Shown in pieces: positions 37,383 to 47,441 of a DNA stretch of 64,000 nucleotides (positions are counted from its first letter, which is position 1; every line of letters starts with the position of its first letter). This DNA comes from Gluconacetobacter azotocaptans. Its GTDB lineage: Bacteria > Pseudomonadota > Alphaproteobacteria > Acetobacterales > Acetobacteraceae. The position numbers were made by a program, and so were the translations under genes. Under the pieces are notes generated by a model. That model worked only from the letters and a program-made list of their open reading frames with translations, was not told the DNA's origin and did not search any database. The stretch lies in contig NZ_JABEQF010000004.1 of NCBI RefSeq assembly GCF_014174355.1, forward strand, positions 124,001-188,000, read 5' to 3'.

Positions 37383-38258
37383 GTGACGCAGGGATCCGCG
37401 ACCCGGGGCGAGGGGGCAGGCGAGGGGTTCGACCTGCCCGAGGGCCTGACCTCGCCCATGCTGCATCTGGACGGGTTCGACGGCCCGCTGGACCTGCTGC
37501 TGGACCTGGCCCGCGCGCAGAAGGTCGATCTGGCGCGGATCTCGATCCTGCGTCTGGTCGAACAGTATCTGGCCATCGTGGAATCGGCCCGGCGCATCCG
37601 GCTGGAACTGGCGGCCGACTGGCTGGTGATGGCGGCCTGGCTGGCCTGGCTGAAATCGCGGCTGCTGCTGCCGGCCGAGGAAAGCGAGGCCGCCGACGCC
37701 GAGGAAGCCGCTGGCCTGCTGCAGGCGCGGCTTGTGGAACTGGCGCGCATCGGCCAGGCGGCGGAATGGCTGGCGGCGCGGCCGCAACTGGGCCGTGACG
37801 TCTTCGCCCGTGGCGCGCGCGAGGACCTGACGGAAATCGACCGGTCGGGCCTGGCGCTGGATCTGTCGCAATTGATGGGCGCCTACATGGCGGCCATGCG
37901 GCGCACCGCGCGCAAGCGGGTCTATCAGCCGCGCCGCCTGCTGTTCTGGACGGTGCAGGATGCGCTGTCGCGGTTGCAGCGGCTGCTGGGCGCCGAGGCC
38001 GTGCCCGATTGGTGCGAACTGGATAATTTCCTGCCGGACGCCGGGCCCGGCATCGACGCGGCCGACGAGGCCGAACGCATGCGCCTGCGCCGCGCGGCGA
38101 TGGCGGGAACGCTGATCGCCGGGCTGGAACTGGCTCGGAACGGCGCGATCGAACTGCGCCAGGACGAACAGTTCGGCCGGATCATGCTGCGCCCCAGCGA
38201 CCCGGCGGCCGGCGCCGCCAACGATGGGGACATGGACCGGATGGACGCGGCGGAATGA
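37383..38258 (+). CDS. scpA: Segregation and condensation protein A
   Basis: This encodes 291 residues from a GTG at 37383. The kleisin N-terminus reads MLHLDGFDGPLDLLLDLARAQKVDLARISI, and KSRLLLP is typical. ScpA links the SMC ATPase and ScpB to organise the chromosome. Its stop overlaps the scpB start (ATGA). The C-terminus ends in a short acidic tail. Confidence 0.95.
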   Translation: MTQGSATRGEGAGEGFDLPEGLTSPMLHLDGFDGPLDLLLDLARAQKVDLARISILRLVEQYLAIVESARRIRLELAADWLVMAAWLAWLKSRLLLPAEESEAADAEEAAGLLQARLVELARIGQAAEWLAARPQLGRDVFARGAREDLTEIDRSGLALDLSQLMGAYMAAMRRTARKRVYQPRRLLFWTVQDALSRLQRLLGAEAVPDWCELDNFLPDAGPGIDAADEAERMRLRRAAMAGTLIAGLELARNGAIELRQDEQFGRIMLRPSDPAAGAANDGDMDRMDAAE

Positions 38259-38959
38259 CGAACGACAACGTGCCGGGTCATCTCCCCGCCGACACCTCGG
38301 CGCCGGCGCAGGCCGGCGGGGGCGCGGCGGTCCCGCTGCCGGTCCGGCTGGTCGAGGCGCTGATCTTCGCCAGCCCCGATCCGGTCCCCGAACGCGCCAT
38401 CGCCGACCTGCTGGAGGCCCAGGGCGAAATCCCGGCGGAGGTCGAGGATCTGGCCGCCTATGTGCGCGGGGTGATCGAGGCGGTGGTGGGGCTGTACGCG
38501 GGCCGGGGCGTCGCGCCGGTGCTGATCGCGGGCGGCTGGCAGTTCCGCACGGTGGCGGATCTGGCGCCGCGCCTGACCAAGGTGCTGCATCGCCCCCGGC
38601 GGCTGGCGCGCGCCACGATGGAAACCCTGGCCATCGTCGCCTATCATCAGCCCTGCACCCGCGCGGATATCGAGGAAATTCGCGGCGTGTCGCTCAGCCA
38701 GCAGGTGCTGGACACGCTGCTGGAGGCCGCCCTGATCGTCCCGCGCGGCCGCAAGGAGGTCCCCGGCCGGCCGATCCTGTGGGGCACGTCGCCCGATTTC
38801 CTGCGGCATTTCGGCCTGCGCGACCTGCGCGACCTGCCCCGGCGCGAGGAATTGCTGGTCGATGTGCCGGACAACCCCGGCCTGCGGGAACGCGCGGCTC
38901 CGGCACCCGTGGACGAGGCCGACGTTGACGGGGCGGTTTCCGACCAGCCTGCGCCGTGA
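38255..38959 (+). CDS. scpB: Segregation and condensation protein B
   Basis: This encodes 234 residues. The winged-helix core contains LVEALIFASPDPVPERAIADLL, GGWQFRTVADLAPRL and LSRATMETLAIVAYHQP-like text (here LARATMETLAIVAYHQPCTRA), followed by IRGVSLSQQVLDTLLEAALI. It forms the SMC-ScpAB condensin with the upstream scpA product. It is 4 bases overlapped with scpA and 91 bases ahead of tatB. Confidence 0.95.
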   Translation: MTNDNVPGHLPADTSAPAQAGGGAAVPLPVRLVEALIFASPDPVPERAIADLLEAQGEIPAEVEDLAAYVRGVIEAVVGLYAGRGVAPVLIAGGWQFRTVADLAPRLTKVLHRPRRLARATMETLAIVAYHQPCTRADIEEIRGVSLSQQVLDTLLEAALIVPRGRKEVPGRPILWGTSPDFLRHFGLRDLRDLPRREELLVDVPDNPGLRERAAPAPVDEADVDGAVSDQPAP

Positions 38960-39050
38960 TAGGTGTCCATCCTGTTTTCGTGTTACCCGATGCCGCCTGA
39001 CGTTCGCCGTCGCGGGGGTCGTCCGGCAGGGCAGGAGGCCCTGGGCCACC

Positions 39051-39641
39051 ATGTTTGATTTCGCCTGGTCTGAAATGGCCCTGATCGGTGTCGTCGGCCT
39101 GTTGCTGATCGGCCCCAAGGACATGCCGGTGGCCATCCGTACCGTCACCGGCCTGATCAAGAAGGGCCGGAAGCTGGCGGCGGAATTCCAGTCGCATGTG
39201 GACGAGATGGTGCGCGACGCCGATCTGACCGAAGTGCGCGACGGGATGAACCGCATGCGCCGGTTCAATGTCCGCAACCAGCTCATGAAGGCGATCGACG
39301 GCGACGGGACCATCCGGCGGGCCATCGACGAATCGCCGCTGGACACTGCGACAGAACCGCGCCGGACCCCGATTCCCGACAGTACGCCGCTGAACAGCGC
39401 CCCCGCCTTCGATCCGGGCGGCCTGCACGAGTACGGCTACGCCACGCCTGTGGCCTCGTACGCCGAAACCGCCTTTCCCCCGCTGGCCGACGATGGGCCG
39501 CCGCCTGCGCTGCTGCCGCCGTCGGTGGGGCGGCGCCTGGCGGGCGAACGCGCGCGCCTGCGCCCGCCCGCCTTCCTGCCGCCGGTACGGGTGATGCATG
39601 GCGCGCGGCGGGTTTCGGCCACGCATCCGGCCGAAGGCTGA
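39051..39641 (+). CDS. tatB: Twin-arginine translocase subunit TatB
   Basis: This encodes 196 residues. The ATG at 39051 begins MFDFAWSEMALIGVVGLLLIGPKDMPVAIRTV, the single membrane helix and hinge typical of TatB. An amphipathic helix follows (about 25-60), then a long Pro-rich cytoplasmic tail. AGGAGG lies 13 bases upstream. TatB with TatC recognises twin-arginine signal peptides. No tatA precedes it, although tatA usually does in this operon. Confidence 0.92.
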   Translation: MFDFAWSEMALIGVVGLLLIGPKDMPVAIRTVTGLIKKGRKLAAEFQSHVDEMVRDADLTEVRDGMNRMRRFNVRNQLMKAIDGDGTIRRAIDESPLDTATEPRRTPIPDSTPLNSAPAFDPGGLHEYGYATPVASYAETAFPPLADDGPPPALLPPSVGRRLAGERARLRPPAFLPPVRVMHGARRVSATHPAEG

Positions 39642-39653
39642 GGCCCGAACGCG

Positions 39654-40472
39654 ATGGACCAACGCAAGCCCGGAGACACGGCTCTGAACGACGATCCGAT
39701 CAACGACCAGCCGATGCCGCTGCTGGAACATCTGGTCGAACTGCGTCGCCGCCTGTTGTGGTCGACCGTCACCTTCGCCCTGTGCTTCCTGCTGTGCTAT
39801 CATTTTTCGGCGCGGATCTATCTGTTCCTGGCCCGTCCGCTGGGCGAGGTGATGCGCCAGCAGGGCGAACAGCCGCATCTGATCTACACCGCGCTGTACG
39901 AGGCGTTCTTCACCTACATCAAGGTCGCCATCTTCGGCGCGGCATTCCTGTCCTTCCCGATGGTGGCCGTGCAGGTGTGGATGTTCGTCGCACCCGGCCT
40001 GTACCGCAGCGAAAAGCGCGCCTTCCTGCCGTTCCTGGTGGCGACGCCGGTGATGTTCGTCCTGGGGGCGGCGCTGGCCTATTATTTCGTCTTCCCGTTC
40101 GCGTGGAAATTCTTCCTGTCGTTCCAGACCGCCGACGGGCAGGACGGCCTGCAGATCCAGCTTCAGGCCAAGGTGTCGGAATATCTGGCGCTGGTGATGA
40201 AGCTGATCATGGCGTTCGGCATCGCATTCGAGCTTCCGGTGGTGCTGACCCTGCTGGCGAAGGTCGGGATCGTGACGTCGGCCTCGCTGAAGCGGGTGCG
40301 GCGCTATGCCTATGTCGGCGCGTTCGTGGCGGCGGCGATCCTGACGCCGCCGGACGTCATCACCCAGACCGGCCTGGCGGTGCCGCTGATCGGCCTGTAC
40401 GAAATTTCCATTTTCTGTGCCCGCCTGGTCGAACCCCGGCGGCTGGACGATGATGAAGCGGAGCAAAACTGA
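39654..40472 (+). CDS. tatC: Twin-arginine translocase subunit TatC
   Basis: This encodes 272 residues with six membrane helices. The N-terminal [17 protein letters not shown] and the following LARPLGEVM region are diagnostic. FIALIVTFAGFE-equivalent text appears as [24 protein letters not shown]. It is the receptor core of the Tat system. The stop overlaps the serS ATG by one base. Candidate Tat substrates occur at 61746-63073. Confidence 0.96.
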   Translation: MDQRKPGDTALNDDPINDQPMPLLEHLVELRRRLLWSTVTFALCFLLCYHFSARIYLFLARPLGEVMRQQGEQPHLIYTALYEAFFTYIKVAIFGAAFLSFPMVAVQVWMFVAPGLYRSEKRAFLPFLVATPVMFVLGAALAYYFVFPFAWKFFLSFQTADGQDGLQIQLQAKVSEYLALVMKLIMAFGIAFELPVVLTLLAKVGIVTSASLKRVRRYAYVGAFVAAAILTPPDVITQTGLAVPLIGLYEISIFCARLVEPRRLDDDEAEQN

Positions 40473-41746
40473 TGCATGATCTTCGGGCCCTGCGCGCCGA
40501 TCCCGCCGCCTTCGACGCGGCGCTGGCCCGTCGGGGCGAGGAAGCGGTGGCCGATAGGGTGGTCCGCCTGGACGAGGACCGGCGCGCCGCCGTGACCGCG
40601 TTGCAGGAGAAGCAGGCCCGACGCAAATCCCTGTCCCGCGAGATCGCTACCCTGCGCCGCGCCGGTGACGACACCACCGACCTCGAGGCCGAAGGCACGC
40701 GCCTGCGCGACGAGATGGAAGGGCTGGAAATCCAGTCCCGCGAACTGGATGCCGAAATCCGCGACATCCTGGTCGTGCTGCCGAACCGACTGGACGCATC
40801 GGTGCCGGACGGCGCGGACGAGGCCGGCAACGTCGTCGTCCATCAGGTGGGCCAGCGGCGGGAATTCTCCTTCGAACCCCGCGAGCATTATGCGCTGGGC
40901 GAGGCGCTGGGCCTGATGGATTTCGAAACCGCGTCCAAGCTGTCGGGCGCGCGGTTCGTCGTGCTGCGCGGCGCGCTGGCGCGGATGGAACGCGCGCTGG
41001 GCCAGTTCATGCTGGACCTGCACACGCAGGAAAACGGCTACACCGAGACGGTGGTGCCGGTGCTGGTGAACGAGGCCGCGATGTTCGGCACCGACAAGCT
41101 GCCGAAATTCGCCGACCAGTCCTTCCGGACCGAGGACGGGCGGTGGCTGATCCCCACGGCCGAGGTCCCGCTGACGGCCAGCGTGTCCGGCGACATCCTG
41201 CCGGCCGCCAGCCTGCCGCGACGGCTGGTCGCGCTGTCCTCGTGCTTTCGCAGCGAGGCCGGGGCGGCCGGGCGCGACACGCGCGGCATGCTGCGCCAGC
41301 ACCAGTTCCAGAAGGTCGAGATGGTGTCGATCACCACCGCCGAGGACAGCGATGCCGAGCACGAGCGGATGACCCGCTGCGCCGAAACCGTGCTGGAACG
41401 GCTGGATATCCCGTACCGCCGGATGCTGCTGTGCGCGGGCGACACCGGGTTCGGGGCTGCGAAGACCTTCGACCTGGAAGCCTGGCTGCCGGGCCAGCAG
41501 GCCTGGCGCGAGATCTCGTCCTGTTCCACCACGCGCGATTTCCAGGCACGGCGCATGAACGCGCGCGTCCGTCCGGCCGACGGCGGGGCGCCGGTGTTCG
41601 CCCATACGCTGAACGGGTCGGGCCTGGCCGTCGGCCGGACCCTGATCGCGGTGATGGAAAATTACCAGAACGCGGACGGCACCATCACCGTCCCGCAGGC
41701 CCTGCGTCCCTACATGGGCGGGCTGGACGTCATTCGCGCCGCGTAG
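40472..41746 (+). CDS. serS: Seryl-tRNA synthetase
   Basis: This encodes 424 residues. An N-terminal coiled-coil arm (about 30-100) binds the long variable arm of tRNA-Ser. The class II core has motif 2 [29 protein letters not shown] and motif 3 [19 protein letters not shown]. It closes the argS-to-serS run and is convergent with the SUV3-like helicase, with only 4 bases between them. Confidence 0.97.
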   Translation: MHDLRALRADPAAFDAALARRGEEAVADRVVRLDEDRRAAVTALQEKQARRKSLSREIATLRRAGDDTTDLEAEGTRLRDEMEGLEIQSRELDAEIRDILVVLPNRLDASVPDGADEAGNVVVHQVGQRREFSFEPREHYALGEALGLMDFETASKLSGARFVVLRGALARMERALGQFMLDLHTQENGYTETVVPVLVNEAAMFGTDKLPKFADQSFRTEDGRWLIPTAEVPLTASVSGDILPAASLPRRLVALSSCFRSEAGAAGRDTRGMLRQHQFQKVEMVSITTAEDSDAEHERMTRCAETVLERLDIPYRRMLLCAGDTGFGAAKTFDLEAWLPGQQAWREISSCSTTRDFQARRMNARVRPADGGAPVFAHTLNGSGLAVGRTLIAVMENYQNADGTITVPQALRPYMGGLDVIRAA

Positions 41747-41750
41747 GGGG

Positions 41751-44102
41751 TCAGGATCGCGCCCGGGCGGCGCGGGGGTTTTCGCGGGCGCGGCTGCTCT
41801 GCTGGCGCAGGACGTCCTCGATCCAGTCGTTCAGCCGCGCGGTCGCGTCCTCGGCGTCCTCGCGCGCCAGGTAGGCGTCGGGGAAGCGCAGGGACAGCCA
41901 CCGCCAGGCCACCAGCCGCTTGTGGCGTTTCTCGGCCCGTTCCAGCTCCACCCGTTCGGCCCGGTCGGCCGGGGGCAGGCGGCCCGGCCCCGGCGGGACG
42001 ACCGGCCGGCCCGCGGCATGGTCCGCCGCCCAGTGGACCAGGCGCTGGATGCCGTTGTCGCGGTCGTCCACCGGACACATGGCATAGACCCAGCGCTGCG
42101 CCAGGCTCAGGCCCGTCACGCCTTCCAGCGCCGTGGCGATGGCGAAGGCCTGTTCCATGTTGGCCAGGCGGTAGTTCGGATCGTCGCGGCGCAGCACCGC
42201 GCGACGGATGCGCGCCAGGACGCCGAACAGGCTTTCCGACCCGATCTCGGCGGCGACGGCCTGGATGATGTCGGCATCGGGCTGCACCTGCGGGCGCAGG
42301 TCGGTCAGTTCGGCCGGCGGCGCGGCCAGCATGCTCCGCACGAAGGCGGCACTGCCCGCGCCCGCCAGCACGCCGACGATCCCCTGTTCATGCTTGCCGT
42401 AGCGCCCGGCGCGGCCGCCGATCTGCTTGACCTCCTGCGCGTTCAGGTCGCGGGTCTGCGTACCGTCGAACTTGCGCAGGGCGGTGAAGATGACCCGGCG
42501 GATGGTCAGGTTCAGGCCCATGCCGATGGCGTCGGTCGCGATCAGGATATCGGCGGCCCCGCTGTTGAACCGCTGGGCCTCGGCCCGGCGCACCTCGGGG
42601 CTCAGCGCGCCATAGACCACGGCTACGTGGCGGCCGCGCGCCAGCAGGGCCGCGCGTAGGTCCAGTACCTCGCGCCGGGAAAAGGCGATCAGCGCGTCGT
42701 GCGGGCGCAGGTCCTGCAACCGCACCGGGTCGGGGGCGGTCACCAGCGGCCCCTTGCGTTCCAGATGGACCTCGTCCAGCGGGTCCCCGCACAGTTCGGC
42801 GATCCGGCGGACCATGGGAATGCAGTCCGGCGCGCCCAGCACGAACAGGTGCCGCGCCGGCGCGCCCATGATGGCCGCCGTCCAGGCCGCGCCCCGGTCG
42901 GGGTCGGTCAGCATCTGGGCCTCATCGATGACGGCGACGTCCACGGGGTTATGCAGGGGGCACATCTCGACGGTCGCGGCCAGATGGCGGCTGCCGGGGA
43001 TGTCGATCCGTTCCTCGCCGGTGGCCAGCGACGTGGGGACGCCGCGCGCGGTCAGCGCCTCGCGGAATTCGTGGGCCAGCAGGCGCAGCGGGGCCAGCGC
43101 CATGCCGCTTTCCGCGCGTGCCAGGGCGTCCAGCGCGGTATGGGACTTGCCGCTGTTGGTCGGGCCGGTCACCAGCGTGATCCGCCGCTTCAGCGCGCGG
43201 GCGGTCTTGAAATGCGCGGCATAGCGGTCCAGCGCCGCCACGCGGGCAATGACGGCGTTGCCCACCTTGCGGGTGCCCGCGTCCGGCACCAGGGGCGCGC
43301 CGGGGGCCGGGGATTCACCCCGCCACAGCGGCAGTTGCGTGCGCAGCGCGATCAGTTCGCGCGGGTCGAATTCCCAGCGTTCGGTACCGTTCTTCTGCGG
43401 CACGCGCCGGGCGACCGGCAGGCGGTTCTCGGCGATCCAGCGCAGCGCCTCGTTCTGCGAACACCGCAGCAGGCGCGGCACCTCGGCGAAGGGAACCAGG
43501 CTTGCTTCCCATTCGCGCAGGCGGCGCACTTCCTCGCGCCGGCGGGCGCGGGCCTCCTGCTCGATGCTGTCGTGTTCCTGCTGGCGGGCGTCGGCCGTCC
43601 GCCGGACGGCTTCGACAAATCCGCCCTCCGGCGCCAGGTCGAAGGCCGCGGCGATGGCGCGGGACAGGTCCTCGGTCTCGGTGGGGGACAGGACGCGGCC
43701 GGTGCCGTCGAACAGGTCGGCGCGGATCGTCTCCAGCACCGTCTCGGGCGAGGCGGCGGTGGCGCGCAGGCGGGCGTGGACGACCGGCGCCAGGGCGCGC
43801 AACAGGCGGTCGTCGTCGGGTTGCGGGTCATCGACGGTGGCGGCCGCGGCCTCGGTATCGGCGCGGGTGATCCAGACCTGGCCCTTGCGGCGGGTCAGGT
43901 CCATCAGGCGCGATCCCCACGGCTTGCGCCGGACGGCGCACAGGGCCGCGCGGAACGTCGCCTCGTCCACCCGGTCCTGCCCCGGCGACAGGGCGCGGGC
44001 GACAGTGCGCTCCAGCTTCGGCAGTTCGCGTGTCTCGACGGTCAGGCCGGTCGCGGCGATGGCGGCGTCGACGGCGGTGCGGGCGGGTGAATCGGATGTC
44101 AT
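41751..44102 (-). CDS. SUV3-type superfamily 2 RNA helicase
   Basis: This encodes 783 residues from the ATG at 44102 (44120 is possible). The first about 290 residues are of unassigned helical character. The helicase core begins with Walker A GPTNSGKSHTALDALARAE, then DEAQM, and ends with motif VI QIGGRAGRYG. The order and spacing match mitochondrial SUV3, the degradosome helicase, whose bacterial homologues are largely confined to alphaproteobacteria. It should unwind RNA with ATP. A SUV3-like C-terminal region follows, ending in a basic tail. Confidence 0.85.
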   Translation of the reverse strand: MTSDSPARTAVDAAIAATGLTVETRELPKLERTVARALSPGQDRVDEATFRAALCAVRRKPWGSRLMDLTRRKGQVWITRADTEAAAATVDDPQPDDDRLLRALAPVVHARLRATAASPETVLETIRADLFDGTGRVLSPTETEDLSRAIAAAFDLAPEGGFVEAVRRTADARQQEHDSIEQEARARRREEVRRLREWEASLVPFAEVPRLLRCSQNEALRWIAENRLPVARRVPQKNGTERWEFDPRELIALRTQLPLWRGESPAPGAPLVPDAGTRKVGNAVIARVAALDRYAAHFKTARALKRRITLVTGPTNSGKSHTALDALARAESGMALAPLRLLAHEFREALTARGVPTSLATGEERIDIPGSRHLAATVEMCPLHNPVDVAVIDEAQMLTDPDRGAAWTAAIMGAPARHLFVLGAPDCIPMVRRIAELCGDPLDEVHLERKGPLVTAPDPVRLQDLRPHDALIAFSRREVLDLRAALLARGRHVAVVYGALSPEVRRAEAQRFNSGAADILIATDAIGMGLNLTIRRVIFTALRKFDGTQTRDLNAQEVKQIGGRAGRYGKHEQGIVGVLAGAGSAAFVRSMLAAPPAELTDLRPQVQPDADIIQAVAAEIGSESLFGVLARIRRAVLRRDDPNYRLANMEQAFAIATALEGVTGLSLAQRWVYAMCPVDDRDNGIQRLVHWAADHAAGRPVVPPGPGRLPPADRAERVELERAEKRHKRLVAWRWLSLRFPDAYLAREDAEDATARLNDWIEDVLRQQSSRARENPRAARARS

Positions 44103-44342
44103 ATGTGGTATGTGCGCCATCCGGCGCGCCGGAACAATCGTCGCGTGAAGCGGCCGTGGAAGCCCGCGCCCTGGCACGCGCGCGAAGGCCTGACCTGCCC
44201 GGCGCTCAACCCCCGATGACGGTTTTGTGCTGGCATCGGCGGCTTGGGGCGCTTAAACATCTGTCCCTCTTGCACGAACGGGGCGTCCGCCACGGGTCGT
44301 GGCCTTCTGTAAATCCCTGACCAGCCGGGAGAATGCGACGTC

Positions 44343-45221
44343 ATGTCCGATACGTTGACCATGCCAGCCACCGAGACCGTCCCCACCGGTCTGGAGCCCG
44401 TCGCGGGCGAGGCCGGCGTGTATCATCTTGCCGCGCCGACCAAGACCTACGGCCACCTGAACGCCGAAACGGTGCTGACCGTCCATCACTGGACGGACCG
44501 GCTGTTCACGTTCACCACCACCCGCGACGCCGGCCTGCGGTTCGAGAACGGCCAGTTCGCGATGATCGGCATCGAGGTCGAGGGCAAGCCCCTGCTGCGC
44601 GCCTACAGCATCGCCAGCGCCAATTACGAGGACCAGATGGAATTCCTGTCCATCGCGGTTCCCGACGGCCCGCTGACATCGCGCCTGCGCCATGTCAAGC
44701 CGGGCGACAAGGTGCTGATCGGACGCAAGCCGACCGGCACGCTGCTGCTGGACAATTTACGCCCGGGCCGGAATCTGTATTTCCTGTCCACCGGCACCGG
44801 CCTTGCCCCGTTCATGAGCCTGATCAAGGATCCGGCGGTGTACGAGCGTTTCGACCGCGTGATCCTGAGCCATACGGTGCGCATTTCCGGCGAACTGGCC
44901 TATGCCAACCATATCCGCCACGAACTGCCGCAGCACGAATTCCTGGGCGAGGACGTGTCGGGCAAGCTGCTGTACTACCCCGCCGTGACGCGCGAGCCGT
45001 TCGCCGTCACCGACCGGATCACCAAGCTGATCGAATCGGGCAAGATCTTTACCGATCTGTGCATCCCGGAACTGGACCCCGAACATGATCGCGTCATGAT
45101 CTGCGGCTCGCCCGAGATGCTGGCGGATACCGAGGCGATGCTGGTTGCCCGCGGCTTCGACGAGGGCAACAATTCCAACCCCGGCGCCTATGTCGTCGAA
45201 AAGGCGTTCGCCGAACGCTGA
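44343..45221 (+). CDS. fpr: Ferredoxin/flavodoxin-NADP reductase
   Basis: This encodes 292 residues. The FAD site is LLRAYSIASANYEDQMEF, and the NADP site is FLSTGTGLAPFMSLIKD with the late CGSPEM and the C-terminal VVEKAFAER, which is typical of the bacterial FPR subclass II. An N-terminal extension of about 35 residues precedes the barrel. It exchanges electrons between NADPH and ferredoxin or flavodoxin. The ATG at 44343 follows GGGAG. It is followed 47 bases later by gor, another NADPH-dependent redox gene. Confidence 0.93.
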   Translation: MSDTLTMPATETVPTGLEPVAGEAGVYHLAAPTKTYGHLNAETVLTVHHWTDRLFTFTTTRDAGLRFENGQFAMIGIEVEGKPLLRAYSIASANYEDQMEFLSIAVPDGPLTSRLRHVKPGDKVLIGRKPTGTLLLDNLRPGRNLYFLSTGTGLAPFMSLIKDPAVYERFDRVILSHTVRISGELAYANHIRHELPQHEFLGEDVSGKLLYYPAVTREPFAVTDRITKLIESGKIFTDLCIPELDPEHDRVMICGSPEMLADTEAMLVARGFDEGNNSNPGAYVVEKAFAER

Positions 45222-45268
45222 TCGCCGGGCGGGGCGAGGATGGAACTGCAGCGGATTGGGATGGCCTG

Positions 45269-46669
45269 ATGGCGTATGATTTCGACCTGTTCGTGATCGG
45301 GGCGGGGTCCGGCGGCGTGCGCTGTGCGCGGATCGCCGCCGGGCACGGGGCACGGGTGGCTGTGGCCGAAAGCCGGCATTGGGGCGGAACCTGCGTCAAT
45401 CTGGGCTGCGTGCCCAAGAAGCTGATGGTCCAGGCCAGCGAGTACGGCGATCTGGCCGATGACAGCCATGGCTTCGGCTGGGACACGGCGCGGGGCCATC
45501 ACGACTGGGCGGCCCTGATTGCCGCCAAGGACCGCGAGATCGCGCGGCTGAACGGCATCTACGTCTCGATGCTGGAGAAGACCGGGGTGACGCTGTTTAC
45601 CGGCGCCGCGCGGTTCGAGGACGCGCACACGCTGCTGATCGGCCCGGGGCCGCTGGACCCCGAGGCCCCGGGCCGCCGCGTGACGGCCGAGCGGATCGTG
45701 ATCGCCACCGGTTCGACCCCCGACCTGCCGGACATCGAGGGAATCGGATATGCGATTTCCTCGGACCAGGCGTTCCACCTCGAAACCCGGCCCCGGCATG
45801 TCTGCATCGTGGGCGGCGGCTATATCGGCATCGAGTTCTCGGGCATCTTCCAGGGGCTGGGGTCGTCGGTCGATCTGGTCTACCGGCAGGACCTGCCCCT
45901 GCGCGGTTTCGACCAGGACATGCGTGCGGGCATCCGCGACGCCATCGAATCGCGGGGTATCCGCCAGCATGCCGGACGCTCTCCCACGGCGATCGCCCCG
46001 CGGGCCGAGGGCGGCTATGTTGTCCATCTGGACGACGGTGGGCGCATCGGGGCCGACTGCGTGTTCTTCGCCACCGGCCGCCGGCCCAAGATCGACGGGC
46101 TGGGGCTGGAACATACCGCCGTCCGCACCACCAGCGGCGGACGGATCGTCGTCGATGCGACCGGCGAGACGGATGCGCCCGGCATCTATGCCATCGGCGA
46201 CGTCACCAACCGCGATAATCTGACGCCGGTCGCCATTGCCGAAGGCCATACCCTGGCCGACCGCCTGTTCGGCGCGGGTCATCCCCGCGACTGGTCACTG
46301 GCGACGACGCCGAAGGCCGTGTTCTTCTCTCCGCCCCTGGCCACCGTGGGCCTGACGGAGGAAGAGGCGGCCCGTGACGGAGCGGTGGATATCTACCTCG
46401 CGCGGTTCACGCCGATGCGTCATACGCTCAGCGGCCGGGCGCGGCGGACGATCATGAAGCTGGTGGTCGATCAGCACAGCCAGAAGGTGGTGGGCGCGCA
46501 CATGATCGGCGACGACGCGCCGGAAATGATGCAGGGCCTGGCCATCGCCGTAACCGCCGGCCTGTCCAAGCACGATTTCGACCGGACCGTAGGCATCCAC
46601 CCGACTTCGGCCGAGGAATTCGTGACGATGCGCACCCGCACCCGCGTCACCGAACGGCAGACGGATTGA
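45269..46669 (+). CDS. gor: Glutathione-disulfide reductase
   Basis: This encodes 466 residues. FAD binding is FVIGAGSGGVRCARIAA, and the redox-active disulfide is GGTCVNLGCVPKKLM. The NADPH domain has IVGGGYIGIEFSGIF, followed by residues such as YRQDLPLRGF. The dimer-interface HPTSAEEF carries the catalytic His. It keeps glutathione reduced. The family is well separated from lipoamide dehydrogenase by the absence of its longer N-terminal spacing. Confidence 0.94.
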   Translation: MAYDFDLFVIGAGSGGVRCARIAAGHGARVAVAESRHWGGTCVNLGCVPKKLMVQASEYGDLADDSHGFGWDTARGHHDWAALIAAKDREIARLNGIYVSMLEKTGVTLFTGAARFEDAHTLLIGPGPLDPEAPGRRVTAERIVIATGSTPDLPDIEGIGYAISSDQAFHLETRPRHVCIVGGGYIGIEFSGIFQGLGSSVDLVYRQDLPLRGFDQDMRAGIRDAIESRGIRQHAGRSPTAIAPRAEGGYVVHLDDGGRIGADCVFFATGRRPKIDGLGLEHTAVRTTSGGRIVVDATGETDAPGIYAIGDVTNRDNLTPVAIAEGHTLADRLFGAGHPRDWSLATTPKAVFFSPPLATVGLTEEEAARDGAVDIYLARFTPMRHTLSGRARRTIMKLVVDQHSQKVVGAHMIGDDAPEMMQGLAIAVTAGLSKHDFDRTVGIHPTSAEEFVTMRTRTRVTERQTD

Positions 46670-46742
46670 GATCCGCGCGACTGGGCGGCACCGCCCGGTC
46701 GCATCGGCTCAGAGACGTGGGGGGCTCAGAAACGTGGGGTCC

Positions 46743-47117
46743 TCAGTGCGGCGTGACCCAGCCGTTGCCGGTGGCGTCGCCAAGCTGGCCCTGGCCGTAG
46801 GGGCCGCTGCTCTGATACGCGTTGCCGAAGCGCGACAGGTCGCTGCCGGTGACGGCGTCGCGATGCACGTTGGCCTCGTGGTCCGGGTCAGGCCCGTGAT
46901 TCATCTCCATCGACGGCGCGTCCTGGTAGCCGGGCGGCAGGCTCCGGCGCCCCTGGACCGTCATGTGTTCGCCGCTGCGGGCCTCGACGCCTTCCTCATG
47001 ACCGGATGAAGACGTCTGGGGGGTCGACTCGTCCGCCGGTGCCGCCATGGCGGAGGCACCGACTAGGCAGAGGCCGGCCACCACTGTCACCAGGCCTGTG
47101 CGAAGCATGGCCATCAT
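46743..47117 (-). CDS. Small exported protein of unknown function
   Basis: This encodes 124 residues. A signal peptide (about 1-26) ends at ASAMAAPADE. The mature part is polar, with GEHMTVQGRRSLPPGY, SMEMNHGPDPDHE and GQGQLGDATGNGWVTPH at the C-terminus. I do not recognise a family. AGAAGGA lies upstream of the ATG at 47117; a second ATG is at 47114. A very long frame continues upstream on the same strand, but only this final part looks coding. It is divergent from the DAHP synthase gene. Confidence 0.6.
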   Translation of the reverse strand: MMAMLRTGLVTVVAGLCLVGASAMAAPADESTPQTSSSGHEEGVEARSGEHMTVQGRRSLPPGYQDAPSMEMNHGPDPDHEANVHRDAVTGSDLSRFGNAYQSSGPYGQGQLGDATGNGWVTPH

Positions 47118-47441
47118 GCGTAATCCTTCTGTTCGCTCTGTATCCAGCATGTCATGCGCGCGGTGCCGCGTTAAGGCACCGTGACGCGCGTCGTCCATGC
47201 ACCATATGGAAGATATGTCGGCGATCCCGCAAAAATGCGAGGTGCGAGACGCGCTTTGGCGCCATTTGCGCGGCACGGCAGCCATTCGCGCATGATCCCT
47301 TTGCGTCGGGTAGGGTTTTTCGACATAAAGACTGCCCCCTGTATGAAAGTCCGGCCGACGGGGCGCGGGCAAGGGGAAAATGGCGGCTGACGGCGGACAG
47401 GGTGCCGCAGCCGGATAGCCAGAGGAAATTAGGATCCGACC
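47118..47441. promoter_or_regulatory. Divergent intergenic region with a dyad
   Basis: This 324-base stretch between divergent genes has no convincing small gene. A 7-bp inverted repeat pairs 47161-47167 (CGGTGCC) with 47175-47181 (GGCACCG) around GCGTTAA. It is flanked by imperfect CGCGC arms. It could be an operator or transcript hairpin for either gene. AGAGGAAATTAGG lies just ahead of the DAHP synthase start. Confidence 0.4.

Noticed and set aside
34689-37871. Long minus-strand frames opposite argS, the SPOR gene and scpA
   Set aside because: They are antisense to typical, motif-bearing genes and look like composition artefacts.
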